From contig PWMU01000034.1 of assembly GCA_003558065.1 (NCBI GenBank), forward strand, positions 1-64,000: a DNA stretch of 64,000 nt, given 5' to 3'. The position numbers and the translations under genes are program-made. Each line of letters opens with the position of its first letter. Position 1 is the stretch's first letter. Positions 45,358-55,522 of this stretch are shown here, piece by piece. Under the pieces are notes generated by a model. The model was not told the DNA's origin, made no database searches, and saw nothing but the letters and a program-made list of their open reading frames with translations. This DNA is from Opitutia bacterium (GTDB taxonomy: Bacteria > Verrucomicrobiota > Verrucomicrobiia > Opitutales > T3Sed10-336).

Positions 45358-46221
45358 TTAAAAACGCTTTCGGGCATCGGCCAGCGCTCCTTTCATTTCC
45401 ATTCTCTCGAGAAAGGCGAAGAGTTGCCGCGGATCGACGGTGGCCTTCGTCAATTCCGGCAGTGGCACCCGGCAATTGAGACGCGTCAGCTCAAGGTTGC
45501 GCCGCAGGAGGTCGGCCTTGTCTCGCACCTGCTCGCGAAAGCGCTTGGGTTCAAGCCCCTCTGCATTCCGGATAACGTCCTCCACGTCGGCATACTCCCG
45601 CAACCATTTCGCGGCGGTCTTCGGTCCCACTCCGCTCAACCCGGGAATATTGTCCGAACTGTCACCGACGAGGGCGAGGAGGTCCGCGATCCGGTTGGGC
45701 GGCACTCCGTATTTTTCCGCGACGCCACCTTCGTCAAGCACCGTTCCCGCCACTTTCGCGCGGGCACTCGCGGGCGGGATCAACATCCGCACGCGCGGCG
45801 TGACGCACTGGGCCAGATCCTTGTCGGCACTGACGATCAAAACCTCATCGCCCTTTTCATCAAACCCTGCGGCCAGGGTCGCTATTAGGTCGTCCGCCTC
45901 GGTCTCATACAACTCCACGGTTCCGAATCCCATCAGCGCGGCCGATTCCTTGAGATAGGGCAGCTGCCGGGAAAGCTCTTCCGGCATGGCTTTTCGGTTC
46001 TCCTTGTAAGCGGGGAGGAGCTCCTTCTTTTTTCGATCCTCTCCGAAATCAAAGATCACAATCGCCTCGACCGGCGAGTACTCGTCCCGCACCCGCAACA
46101 GCGAGCGCACCCATCCATGGAGGGCGTTTGTGGGAAAGCCGTCGCTCCGTGTCAGTTCGGGAACCGCGTGATAAGCGCGGTAAGCAAGATTCATCCCGTC
46201 GAAAAGGAGCCATTTTGCCAT
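45358..46221 (-). CDS. Stand-alone 5'-3' exonuclease (Pol I N-terminal domain family)
   Basis: 287 residues from the ATG at 46221 (a TTG two codons earlier is possible). The family motifs are LLFDGMNLAYRAYHA near the N-terminus, IVIFDFGEDRKKKELLPAYK, ETEADDLIATLA, and VSADKDLAQCV, containing the metal-binding acidic residues, followed by the helix-hairpin-helix GDSSDNIPGLSGVGPKTAAK. The order and length match the 5'-nuclease domain of DNA polymerase I or bacterial ExoIX/XNI proteins. As it ends after this domain, it is not a full polymerase. Likely roles are Okazaki-fragment primer removal or flap repair. It sits between a surface protease and the pilus-like cluster, beyond a bidirectional terminator. 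Confidence 0.9.
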   Translation of the reverse strand: MAKWLLFDGMNLAYRAYHAVPELTRSDGFPTNALHGWVRSLLRVRDEYSPVEAIVIFDFGEDRKKKELLPAYKENRKAMPEELSRQLPYLKESAALMGFGTVELYETEADDLIATLAAGFDEKGDEVLIVSADKDLAQCVTPRVRMLIPPASARAKVAGTVLDEGGVAEKYGVPPNRIADLLALVGDSSDNIPGLSGVGPKTAAKWLREYADVEDVIRNAEGLEPKRFREQVRDKADLLRRNLELTRLNCRVPLPELTKATVDPRQLFAFLERMEMKGALADARKRF

Positions 46222-46242
46222 AATCAATTACTCAGGCGAAAA

Positions 46243-46268
46243 AAAGGCCCCGATGAAACGGGGCCTTT
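46243..46268. terminator. Terminator after the secretin gene
   Basis: GGCCCCG and CGGGGCC with three more A-T pairs form a 10-bp stem around ATGAAA. On the minus strand it is followed by at least five further T residues, so it ends the pilus-like operon before the exonuclease gene. The A/T flanks on both sides would also let it act on plus-strand transcripts. Confidence 0.9.
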
Positions 46269-46286
46269 CTTCTCAATCTTTGAACA

Positions 46287-49100
46287 TCAATCGTCGTCGA
46301 CCTGAATCCGCGGCGACGGTCCTCCCGGCGTCACGTGCGTGGGTGCCTGGTAGGTGGAACCGGGCGCGACGTTCCGGAGTTCCTGATTCTTGAGGGACCC
46401 GCCCGGAGTCACCAGGTTGGCGGTTACAAAAATCAACAGGTTCCGCTTCGAGCTCGCTTCGCCTTCGCTTCGGAACAGCCGTCCGAGCAAGGGGATATCC
46501 CCGAGCACCGGAACCTTGTCTGTGACTGTGCGGACCTCTTCACGGGTCAATCCCCCCATGACGAGTGTCGCCCCGTCCCAGATAGTGACTTTCGTATCAA
46601 TAGTCCGGGTTGCGAAGATCGGCTGGAAAAAGCCGGATGGCACGGTAACGGTGGTGTCGCCCTGAATCGCGACACTGGGACCGCCGTATTCGACAAAGCC
46701 TTCAAACTCAGTCACACGCGGACTCAACTCAAGACTGATGCTCCGGTCGTCGTCTTCGACTGTCGGCGTAACGGCCAGCTCCACCCCGATATTGCGGGTT
46801 TGAAAATCCTGCGGCGTCCCGGCGGTGATCGTCACTCCGGCAGCGCCGGCGCCGGCCGCGGTCCCCCCGGCCTGACTGACCTGACTTTGGACATCCGAGA
46901 ACGTATCCGGGTAACGAAACTCCTGCGCCACGACAATCTCAGCACGTTCTCCGGAGAGCACGGTCACCTTCGGCGCACTCAGCAAGTCACTGCCGGTTTG
47001 GCGGGACAGCGCCCGAATGGTCGCCTCGACACCAAAATCTCCGATACTTCCCGTGAGTCTGGCAAAATCACCTGCGGCACCCGCCAAGCCGACCGTGCCC
47101 GGCAGCTGGGGAGGGGCCTGGGGAACAGTTATATCCTCCCCGGGACGGGAAATCCTGAGCTCGCCTCCCGATTCGATTCCGGTTCGGACGTCGGACAGGC
47201 GTCGGTTGTCGGTGCCGAATATCTGGCGGAATTGGCCCATCACGGGATTCCCGGACTGGTCCACGATAGGGTTGCCGGATGCGTCGAACTGGGCTCTTCC
47301 GCCCCCTTCAACGTCCAAATTGAACCCGAGTTCGTCGAGGGAGCCCTGTTGGACTTCGAGAAACCGCGCTTCAATCTCGACCTGGCGGATATCGGCGTAA
47401 CGGGAAAGGAGATTGCGGATCCGGTCGAGGTTCCGCCGGGAGTTGGTGACAATAATCGCCGAGCCGTCGTAGACCAGGCTGGCGTCCGAGGGAAAACCGA
47501 CTCCCGCGCGCCGGAGGAAATTCTGCAAGCGCCGACTGGTTTCGTCGGTAGCGGGGGCGGCCTCCGCTTCACCCGGGTCGGCAAACGGATCGTCGGGCGG
47601 GGCATCGACGCCGGCTGCATCGGCGCCTGTCATACGGATGAGCGTGGCGCGATCGATCGCGAAAATTTCGGTTTCCATTCCGTGCCGTATATCCTCTCCC
47701 GGTGAAATTACCACAACATCCTCCATCACCTCGTACATGAAGCCGGTATCTTCCAGGATAAAATCAAGGATCCGTCCCAGTGCCATGTTGCGCAACTGAA
47801 TCGTGATCTCGGGATCCTCCCCATCGGGATCGCGCAACACCAGGTTGACGCCTTCGTCCTCGTCGTCGTATTCCCGTGAAATATCGTTGAGCGTCGACAC
47901 AACCCGGCGCAGGGGGACTTCGCTGAAATTCACGCTGGGGATAACGATATTCCGAAGTTTTGCTTCCGGCGGAAACTCTTCCTCCTCTTCAATTTCCTCC
48001 TCTTCCTCCAGGTAAATCTGCGGACGCTGCCAGGCGTCAGCAACCTCTTCCAGAAGTTGGGCACGGGTTTTCTCGCGATTGAGGTGCGCCCCGGCAGCGC
48101 GCTCGTCGGAAATCCTGCGAAGGAAGGCTTTGGCCTGAGGATTATTGGCATCCATTGCCTCAACCCGACGGAACGAATCCTCCGCCCCCTGTAAATCACC
48201 GTTAATAAACTGGGCGCGGCCGCGGAGCAACAGTTCCCTCACCCTTTCGGATTGAGCGGGGTAATCCGGACTGACGTCTTCGATCGGTATGTAGCTGGGA
48301 TCGTCCAGACCTCGCTCAACCTCGCGCGCTGTTTGGCGCGCCTCCCTGTTGGTCTCCTCGTATTGTTCATATTGAGCGTAGGTTTGCCCGGCTTCCCGCA
48401 TGCGCCCTTCCCTCAGTTGCGCCAGGGCCTTCTTGATGGTCGCCTCCGAACGTTTCTTTTCCAACTCGGCAATCAGATTCACGGTACGGACGTTTTCCGG
48501 CAGTTCGTCGAGCACGGCGTTAATCTCGTCGATCGTGCGGTCGTAGCGCCCCGCCGCGATCCACTCGGGAGCAGATTGGAGCACCGCCCGGGCGTCCGTA
48601 CTGGCAGCTTCGATACGACGGGCTTCCTCCAAAGCGACCCGGCGGTCGGCCAGACTGTCCAGAAAAGGCTCAACCCGTGTATCGTCCGGATACTCTTCAC
48701 CTATTGTTTCAGCGATACGGCGGGCCTCATCGAAATCCGCCTCGCCGCGGGCACTCACGGCCCGTGACCAAAGCTCGATTCGACGGACGTCCCGGCGGGC
48801 GGGCTGGGCGGCGGGTTCCACTTCCTCCTCGTCGTCAGCCTCGGCCATGGCGGTCTCGACATTCTCCAGAAGTCGACGGACTCCCTCGTCGTCAGGAGCA
48901 ATTTCCCGCAGCTGTTCGAGTTTATCCCTGGCGGTCTCGAGATCACCGGCGTTCCGTGCCGTAAGCGCTTCCGACATCAGTCGGATCTTAGCCTGGGTAT
49001 CGGTTTCGGCGGAAAGATCGGTCAAAAAGAGGCCGGAGCCCAAGATCAAGCAACAGGATAGGAAGGCCAACAGTGTTTTCGTCGCTCGGTGTTTTTTCAT
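46287..49100 (-). CDS. Secretin-family outer-membrane protein (Amuc_1098-like)
   Basis: About 937 residues from the ATG at 49100, which begins the signal MKKHRATKTLLAFLSCCLIL; an ATG at 49124 is possible. A long TPR/coiled-coil region (about 25-375) is followed by an STN-like domain (about 385-475), an N1/secretin_N domain (IVTNSRRNLDRIRNLLSRYA, about 550-585) and the secretin channel (about 660-890; VELAVTPTVEDDDRSISLEL, LVMGGLTREEVRTVTDKVPV, GDIPLLGRLF). GspD/PilQ-family secretins form outer-membrane gates. Position and neighbours match Amuc_1098 of Akkermansia muciniphila. It is the last gene of the five-gene cluster. No pilus ATPase or platform gene is nearby. Confidence 0.85.
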   Translation of the reverse strand: MKKHRATKTLLAFLSCCLILGSGLFLTDLSAETDTQAKIRLMSEALTARNAGDLETARDKLEQLREIAPDDEGVRRLLENVETAMAEADDEEEVEPAAQPARRDVRRIELWSRAVSARGEADFDEARRIAETIGEEYPDDTRVEPFLDSLADRRVALEEARRIEAASTDARAVLQSAPEWIAAGRYDRTIDEINAVLDELPENVRTVNLIAELEKKRSEATIKKALAQLREGRMREAGQTYAQYEQYEETNREARQTAREVERGLDDPSYIPIEDVSPDYPAQSERVRELLLRGRAQFINGDLQGAEDSFRRVEAMDANNPQAKAFLRRISDERAAGAHLNREKTRAQLLEEVADAWQRPQIYLEEEEEIEEEEEFPPEAKLRNIVIPSVNFSEVPLRRVVSTLNDISREYDDEDEGVNLVLRDPDGEDPEITIQLRNMALGRILDFILEDTGFMYEVMEDVVVISPGEDIRHGMETEIFAIDRATLIRMTGADAAGVDAPPDDPFADPGEAEAAPATDETSRRLQNFLRRAGVGFPSDASLVYDGSAIIVTNSRRNLDRIRNLLSRYADIRQVEIEARFLEVQQGSLDELGFNLDVEGGGRAQFDASGNPIVDQSGNPVMGQFRQIFGTDNRRLSDVRTGIESGGELRISRPGEDITVPQAPPQLPGTVGLAGAAGDFARLTGSIGDFGVEATIRALSRQTGSDLLSAPKVTVLSGERAEIVVAQEFRYPDTFSDVQSQVSQAGGTAAGAGAAGVTITAGTPQDFQTRNIGVELAVTPTVEDDDRSISLELSPRVTEFEGFVEYGGPSVAIQGDTTVTVPSGFFQPIFATRTIDTKVTIWDGATLVMGGLTREEVRTVTDKVPVLGDIPLLGRLFRSEGEASSKRNLLIFVTANLVTPGGSLKNQELRNVAPGSTYQAPTHVTPGGPSPRIQVDDD

Positions 49101-49225
49101 AATTCGGGACAATTGAAGGATCATTTCAGAATAAAAGGCAAAGATAAATTTGGGAAAAAGGGTGAAATTCCGGTGCTAAGGGTTTTCTCCGGACAATTCA
49201 ATCGCAATCGACCAGGGTTGGCGGG

Positions 49226-50044
49226 TTAGAAGCGGCCGCCGGGCTCAAGCGACCGGCTTTCAGGCTCCTCGTTGACTTCTGAAAGTTTTGAGAGGACTAC
49301 ACGCGGCGGATCGACGGTGTACTCCTCAACCCGGTAGGTGTACTCGGCTACGTCAAATGATTCGTCGGGGCGGGCATTGATTGTCCGGGGCGGATCTTCG
49401 CTTGTACGCACAACGATGGCCGGTTCATCGAGGTATTTGGTTTCTTCTTCCAGAAGGGTGACCTCCTCGCCCGATCGGCGATCGAGAATCACGGCGCGGG
49501 CGACACGCACCACCACCCCGTTCTCCTCTTCACGGGTGACACTGAAATTCTCGATCCGTATATCGGCCTCCGAAACCTCACGTCCCTTGCGGGTCACGAT
49601 GACATCTCCCGTTTCGCGATTCAAAAAGGTGATTAGATAATCGTCCTCGCGTCCGGCATAACCGGTCAGCTGGATGCGATAGGGTTCCTCCTCAAAACCG
49701 ACGAACTCGACCTCGATCACCTCTTCCGGTTCGGTATCGACATCGGGGCGGCGTACGTCGAACCGGTCCTGGGTCTCATGGTAGTAGATTCTCGGCGGGG
49801 TGAACACGTCGTAAATCCAGTCGTCGCCGGCGGGTTGAGGGCTCGGCGGACTCCAAGTCCGGACCTCGAGATCCAGCTCCACCTGAGGAGTCATTTCGTA
49901 CTGATGGATATTCTCCACAGCGGGAATCTCGGTGTCGAGTTCCTCGACTATCTGCTGCCCGCGCTGGTAAAAGACGATTGAAAAACCGATGAGGATAAGG
50001 ACCGAAATCCCGAAAATGATCTTGTCGTAATTTTTGCTTAGCAT
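49226..50044 (-). CDS. Single-span pilus-cluster protein (Amuc_1099-like)
   Basis: About 272 residues from the ATG at 50044; upstream starts would overlap the preceding gene. A short cytoplasmic N-terminus and one helix (IIFGISVLILIGFSIVFY, about 8-25) anchor a periplasmic part rich in beta strands and acidic residues (EVIEVEFVGFEEEPYRIQLTGY; VRVARAVILDRRSGEEVTLL). No catalytic motif. The place between the PilO-like protein and the secretin corresponds to Amuc_1099, which may link inner-membrane and secretin parts. That match is based on order and topology, not on an alignment. Confidence 0.65.
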   Translation of the reverse strand: MLSKNYDKIIFGISVLILIGFSIVFYQRGQQIVEELDTEIPAVENIHQYEMTPQVELDLEVRTWSPPSPQPAGDDWIYDVFTPPRIYYHETQDRFDVRRPDVDTEPEEVIEVEFVGFEEEPYRIQLTGYAGREDDYLITFLNRETGDVIVTRKGREVSEADIRIENFSVTREEENGVVVRVARAVILDRRSGEEVTLLEEETKYLDEPAIVVRTSEDPPRTINARPDESFDVAEYTYRVEEYTVDPPRVVLSKLSEVNEEPESRSLEPGGRF

Positions 50045-50072
50045 TTCTAGTCGCCAGTTGGGAGCCAGGTCC

Positions 50073-51005
50073 TTATTCGGAGGGTGAGACCAGTTCGATA
50101 AATTCAATCGTTACCACAAAGCGAGAACGATTGGCCTCGACAATGGGCACGGCTCCATTTCCGTCCTCTTCCGCTCTCTCATCGCGGCCCGCCCCTTCGC
50201 GGCGATCGCGGCGACCGGAACGCTCCGCTCCAGCGGGCTGCACTTCGACGCTCCTTACCAGAAGCGGCATCTCAAAGGTGGCCAGACGGTTAAGAAAATC
50301 GCGCAAGGTTGAGGTGTATCCAATAAAGGTTAACTGGAACTCATAGGTTTCGACGAAATCGGGTATACGGGCTGACATCCCTCCCGGAATCGTGAAGGTA
50401 TCGTCCCGTTCCCCGGAGGGGGCGCTTATACCCTGGCGGGAGGCGACATCCCCGCGCCGAAAGCGCACCAGTTCGTTCGGCCTGACCTCGAAGAGCGTGT
50501 CCAGCAAATAACCGGCAATCTGTCGCTGCTTATAGACGCTTTCGATCAGCCCCGAAGGAGGCCCGGAATTCCTGTAGCGGGAAAACCCAAAGTACTCGTC
50601 ATCGCGGAACCTCATGGGCTCGCCGTTTTCCAGTACGACCTGCCGCGCTTTCTCGCGGTACTCATCGACAAAGGACGTTATATCAAAAAAGGCTTGGGTC
50701 GTGTCGGCCGGCATATCCTCAAACATCTCCGACACATCCGCCTGGGCGCCCAGGGCGCTGCGAATCGCCTCCAGGTTCTCTTCAACCCGCGCCAGATCCT
50801 GCTGCGCCAGCTCCAGGTTTTCCCGGGTCAGGGAAGGGTCATGCCCCCTCAATCGGTCGTACTCGTCGACCTTCGACTCATAGGTGTTGCGTATCTCCTC
50901 GGCTTCACTCGCCTGCCGCATGAAAAACACCAACTCGAGGACCAGGACAACCCCCAGCAGAATGAGAATTGAGAAGAATAAAGGATTTCGCTTAAACCAG
51001 TGCAT
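50073..51005 (-). CDS. PilO-like single-span periplasmic protein (Amuc_1100-like)
   Basis: 310 residues. MHWFKRNPLFFSILILLGVV opens with a short cytoplasmic part and one helix (about 8-28), followed by a coiled coil (about 30-90, EIRNTYESKVDEYDRLRG ... LAQQDLARVEENLEAIRSAL) and an alpha/beta globular domain (LTFIGYTSTLRDFLNRLATF) as in PilO. Near the C-terminus a charged insert (RSGRRDRREGAGRDERAEED) precedes the last strand. Gene order matches Amuc_1100, the Akkermansia protein noted for its action on host TLR2. Whether this marine-type protein has any such effect cannot be told; the likely job is pilus alignment. Confidence 0.7.
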   Translation of the reverse strand: MHWFKRNPLFFSILILLGVVLVLELVFFMRQASEAEEIRNTYESKVDEYDRLRGHDPSLTRENLELAQQDLARVEENLEAIRSALGAQADVSEMFEDMPADTTQAFFDITSFVDEYREKARQVVLENGEPMRFRDDEYFGFSRYRNSGPPSGLIESVYKQRQIAGYLLDTLFEVRPNELVRFRRGDVASRQGISAPSGERDDTFTIPGGMSARIPDFVETYEFQLTFIGYTSTLRDFLNRLATFEMPLLVRSVEVQPAGAERSGRRDRREGAGRDERAEEDGNGAVPIVEANRSRFVVTIEFIELVSPSE

Positions 51006-51016
51006 AGGATATCAAC

Positions 51017-52714
51017 TCAGAGAGGCCGGTCCGGATCGACCACCAGCGTCACTTCAAACCTGAGGATGCCGGGGTTGCTGGTATCGAAGACTTCGTCTCG
51101 TTTGCTTTCAATGTATTGAGACTCCAGAATACTCTCAAAAAGGGCGCTGACCCGGGCCCGGGTATCCTGGCTGGCGCGTTCCAGGGGGTTCTCGCGATCG
51201 AGCATTCTGCCGGTCAGTTGCAAGCGTACATCGCCTGACCCGCCGGACTCTTCCTGCTGTTGGCCACCGAAGAGACCGCCTGAACCTGATGCGCGAGCCT
51301 GCCCACCGTTGGAACGCACAATCTCCAGTCGTTCGATCCACACATCCTCGACCTCCGCCAGACGTTCCTGGAGGTCGCCGAAGAAATCAATCCAGTTGGC
51401 TCGTGATTCACTGAGCCCTTTCATAGCGGCGATCCGCTCGCGAGTATTCCGCACCTGATCCCTGACCTCGCTGTACTCGCGGTAAATACGCTCCAGCGGA
51501 TTGAGCCGGGTATCGATTTCGGCAATCTTGTCCTCGAAGACAAACGCGGTATGCTGGGCGCTGTAAATGGGCATGTAAGCGGCTCCGACCAGAACCAACG
51601 CGGCGGCCATAATGAGCGGCTTTTTCTTGCGGAAGCGGATCTGCCTGGCAATCAGGGGCGGAAGGAGATTGAAGTGAGTGGCGGGCTCGCCGAGTTCCCT
51701 CAGCGCACATCCGAGCAACTCACCGATATTGTGCTGGAACCCAGCCGCGAAATCCTCGTCGACACGGCTCCCCAGGGCAACAGCCTCGAAAGGCGTGTAA
51801 TAGTCGACCGGCATTTTGAGTTTCTCGCTCAGGTGCTCGGCCATGCCGGGAACCAGAGAACCTCCACCGGTCAGGTAAATGCGATCGATCTTCTCTTCCC
51901 CGCTCTGCCGCCGGAAGTTAACGATGGATCGCGTCGTCTCCATCACCAACCGGCGAAGGAAGGCGTCTATGTGTTGTTGGTACCGCGCGGCATCCCCGCT
52001 GTCAAAAGCGGCGCCCACATCCTCCCACTTTTCCGCCTCAGCGTCCGCGAGAGACTGACCCGTTTCGTCGGCGATGGCTTGAGTCAAGCCGTTGCCAGCC
52101 AGCGTAATATTGCGGACAAAAAAGCCCCCTTCGCTGATAAACAGGAGGTTGCTGGACTTTCCGCCTATATTGGCGATGAGGACATTCTCGCTGTTATCGG
52201 GATGTGAGCAACGAAAGGCATTATACTGGGCCATGCAGGACGGCTCCACCAACTGCACTTCGACGCCGAGCCGCGTGATTTCCGAACAGAGCCGGTCGAC
52301 AATGTCCAGCTTGACCGCGACCAGCGCGACCTCGAACTCGGCCCCGTCGTCGGCGACAACCTCGTAGTCCCAGACGACCTCGTTCAGCGGAAAGGGAATA
52401 TTCTGCTGTGCCTCGAACCGCACGATCTGATCCCGCTTCGATTTCGCCACATGCGGAATCTTGAGAAATTTGGTAAGGAGGAGATGACCCGGGACGATGA
52501 TGGCGACATTGCCGCGGAACTTCTGCTGCTGGTGGATGGATTCCACCGCTTGATAGACTCCGGTAATCCACTCCTCATCGTTCGAGAAGTCACAGCCGAT
52601 GCTCTCAGTATAGAACCCTTCCAGGGTTACCGCGCCGTCCTTCCCCGAAAAGAATCCCGCCGACACATGGGTGGCTCCACAATCAATAACCTGGGCAAAC
52701 TTTTGAGAACTCAT
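51017..52714 (-). CDS. PilM-PilN fusion protein (Amuc_1101-like)
   Basis: 565 residues. The first 350 are an actin-like PilM ATPase fold with nucleotide loops VIDCGATHVSAGFF (about 9-22), IANIGGKSSNLLF (about 180-192) and YLTGGGSLVPGM (about 280-291). A membrane helix (PLIMAAALVLVGAAYMPIY, about 366-384) is followed by a coiled coil and a PilN-like periplasmic domain (WIDFFGDLQERLAEVEDVWI, about 440-460). In most bacteria PilM and PilN are separate, so this is a fused assembly platform. Second gene of the cluster, 12 bp upstream of the PilO-like gene and translated in the same direction. Confidence 0.85.
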   Translation of the reverse strand: MSSQKFAQVIDCGATHVSAGFFSGKDGAVTLEGFYTESIGCDFSNDEEWITGVYQAVESIHQQQKFRGNVAIIVPGHLLLTKFLKIPHVAKSKRDQIVRFEAQQNIPFPLNEVVWDYEVVADDGAEFEVALVAVKLDIVDRLCSEITRLGVEVQLVEPSCMAQYNAFRCSHPDNSENVLIANIGGKSSNLLFISEGGFFVRNITLAGNGLTQAIADETGQSLADAEAEKWEDVGAAFDSGDAARYQQHIDAFLRRLVMETTRSIVNFRRQSGEEKIDRIYLTGGGSLVPGMAEHLSEKLKMPVDYYTPFEAVALGSRVDEDFAAGFQHNIGELLGCALRELGEPATHFNLLPPLIARQIRFRKKKPLIMAAALVLVGAAYMPIYSAQHTAFVFEDKIAEIDTRLNPLERIYREYSEVRDQVRNTRERIAAMKGLSESRANWIDFFGDLQERLAEVEDVWIERLEIVRSNGGQARASGSGGLFGGQQQEESGGSGDVRLQLTGRMLDRENPLERASQDTRARVSALFESILESQYIESKRDEVFDTSNPGILRFEVTLVVDPDRPL

Positions 52715-52756
52715 ATAATTATTGGAACTGATACCTCGGAGAAAACCGGCGCGCGG

Positions 52757-53383
52757 CTAGCGTTCACCCTGACGCCGGACCGAGGGCATCTCACGCAGAT
52801 ACTGCCGGTCATTCACGAACGGAGTCAAATGAATCGGCAAAAGGATCCCGTCATTCACACCCGCCTCGCTTTCGACACGTCCCTGGAAACTCTCCCGAAC
52901 GGATTCGCGCTCCAGGATGCGGGACAAAGCGCTCGAGGACAAATTCTGCTGCACGCCATCGACCGACAGATTCACGAGGTAAGCCTGGGGGTCCCCCGAG
53001 ATACGGTCCCGTGAAACGACTTCCGGAGGCAGGTAAAAATGAACCGTGTGGCGCCCCCGCTCCAGCGTGGGGATAGCCACCGCCGACCGGTAGAAGCGGG
53101 TCGTCTCGACCTCGCCCCGGGATACCTCAAAACTCAGGTTCAGCTCCACGTCGATATTGTCTACATAGCGCGGGTTAATGACGTTGCGGTCGGCCGGACC
53201 GCGAACGTTCAACTGCACCTCAATCTCACGCCAGGTCCGGCCGCTTCCGGCCGGCTGTGCGTTGCTGAAACGGACCCGCTGCACCTCCACCTGGCCCTCT
53301 TCCTCCTCGGCCTGCAGGCTCACGAAAAACGGAGGCAGCAGCAGCACCGCAACGAGGAAACCGTTAAAGAATCTGAGCCGCAT
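52757..53383 (-). CDS. Periplasmic protein of the pilus-like cluster (Amuc_1102-like)
   Basis: 208 residues. A signal peptide (LRFFNGFLVAVLLLPPFFVS) precedes a mainly beta domain that begins with QRVRFSNAQPAGSGRTWREI, a strand pair common to pilus-associated domains of Akkermansia. It is the first gene of the five-gene run, 42 bp before the PilM-PilN gene. The function is unknown; position and signal peptide match Amuc_1102. The upstream gap to the divergent NUDIX gene (53384-53560) holds an AT-rich patch near 53410-53450 that probably contains the cluster promoter. Confidence 0.65.
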   Translation of the reverse strand: MRLRFFNGFLVAVLLLPPFFVSLQAEEEEGQVEVQRVRFSNAQPAGSGRTWREIEVQLNVRGPADRNVINPRYVDNIDVELNLSFEVSRGEVETTRFYRSAVAIPTLERGRHTVHFYLPPEVVSRDRISGDPQAYLVNLSVDGVQQNLSSSALSRILERESVRESFQGRVESEAGVNDGILLPIHLTPFVNDRQYLREMPSVRRQGER

Positions 53384-53560
53384 CGTTTCAAGAGAATTCG
53401 CCTCGGATGGAATAAATCAATATAAAAATGGAAATTCGCTTTAAAAAGCGGTTCCCGCTTGCCACGCACCGGAACACGCCTCCATAACCACCGGTTTCCG
53501 GGAATTCAACCGTCTGGTCATCATCAACAGAGACACCCGTCCGACCCTTGCAGTTCCGCC

Positions 53561-54073
53561 ATGACGACGAGAAACGACACCGTTCTGCCATTCAAAATCA
53601 GTGTTTTGGTCTTTCTGCAAAACGGCCAGGGCAAGGAACTTCTGATGTGCCGCCGCAAATCTCCCAACCTGGGATGCTGGAGTCCGATAGGTGGAAAATT
53701 GAAAATGGAGGCGGGCGAGTCCCCCTGCCAATGCGCCATTCGGGAAACCCACGAGGAAACGGGCCTCGAAATCAGCCCCGAAGAGCTGCATCTCTTTGCC
53801 GTGATTTCGGAAACGGCCTACGAAGGCACCGGCCACTGGCTCATGTTCCTGTACAAATGCCGCAAACCGGTCGGCAAACTCCCGGAGGCGATCACCGAGG
53901 GTCACTTCGGTTTCTTTTCGCGGTCCGAGATCGAAACACTGAACATCCCCGAAACCGACCGGTTGGCCCTCTGGCCGCTCTACGATCAGTACAGCGACCG
54001 TTTCGTCGCGCTCCGGGCCGATTGCACGCCGGGAGGAAAACCCGAGATCGTGATCGAGGAGATATTTGATTGA
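53561..54073 (+). CDS. NUDIX hydrolase
   Basis: 170 residues from the ATG at 53561, chosen since residues upstream of it look unlike protein. The Nudix box is GGKLKMEAGESPCQCAIRET followed by HEETGLE, with two extra residues compared with the usual G-x5-E spacing but with the metal-binding REThEE intact. The first strand, VLVFLQNGQGKELLMCRRKS, and the following helix fit the fold. Family members hydrolyse nucleoside diphosphates linked to other groups, such as oxidised dNTPs or ADP-ribose. Which one cannot be told. It stands alone between the divergent pilus cluster and pdhA. Confidence 0.85.
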   Translation: MTTRNDTVLPFKISVLVFLQNGQGKELLMCRRKSPNLGCWSPIGGKLKMEAGESPCQCAIRETHEETGLEISPEELHLFAVISETAYEGTGHWLMFLYKCRKPVGKLPEAITEGHFGFFSRSEIETLNIPETDRLALWPLYDQYSDRFVALRADCTPGGKPEIVIEEIFD

Positions 54074-54369
54074 TGCTCCCGGCCCAATTTGCACGACATT
54101 TCCCGGCAGGTGCCGGACTTACGCAGCCATTTTCGTCGGGAACGGAGCCGTCCGGCGGAACCGCGGGAATCCGTCTTGCCGTTAATGCCGGGGTTTTCAC
54201 ACGGGTTAAGCGTACCTCCCGGAACAGCAAAGCCGTCGGGAAACTCGCTTGCCAACGACGCCTGGACCGTATCAGGGTTCTGCCCTCAAACCTTTCCGGC
54301 CACTTATAGCCTTGATTTATTCGCGTCAGCCGTGGATTTTAGGCAGTTTAACCATTTCTTTTCTGAATC
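54074..54369. other. Intergenic region upstream of the pyruvate dehydrogenase operon
   Basis: 296 bases with no credible gene. Possible promoter elements (TTGATT near 54312 with ATTTTA near 54336, spaced 18 bases) lie close to the GTG start of pdhA, but they are weak and are not called as a promoter. Confidence 0.4.
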
Positions 54370-55476
<1,107 letters not shown>

Positions 55477-55522
55477 GGCGCGCGCCGCTCCAGAGCTTAA
55501 CACCTTTCACTTTCCGCCCACC

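Noticed and set aside
46287-53383. Calling the pilus-like cluster a complete type II secretion system
   Set aside because: Secretin and PilM/N/O-like parts are present but GspE/PilB, GspF/PilC and prepilin peptidase are not, so function as secretion or pilus cannot be decided.
54074-54369. Small antisense frame in the gap upstream of pdhA
   Set aside because: It runs into the NUDIX gene on the other strand, lacks any domain and is best explained as chance.
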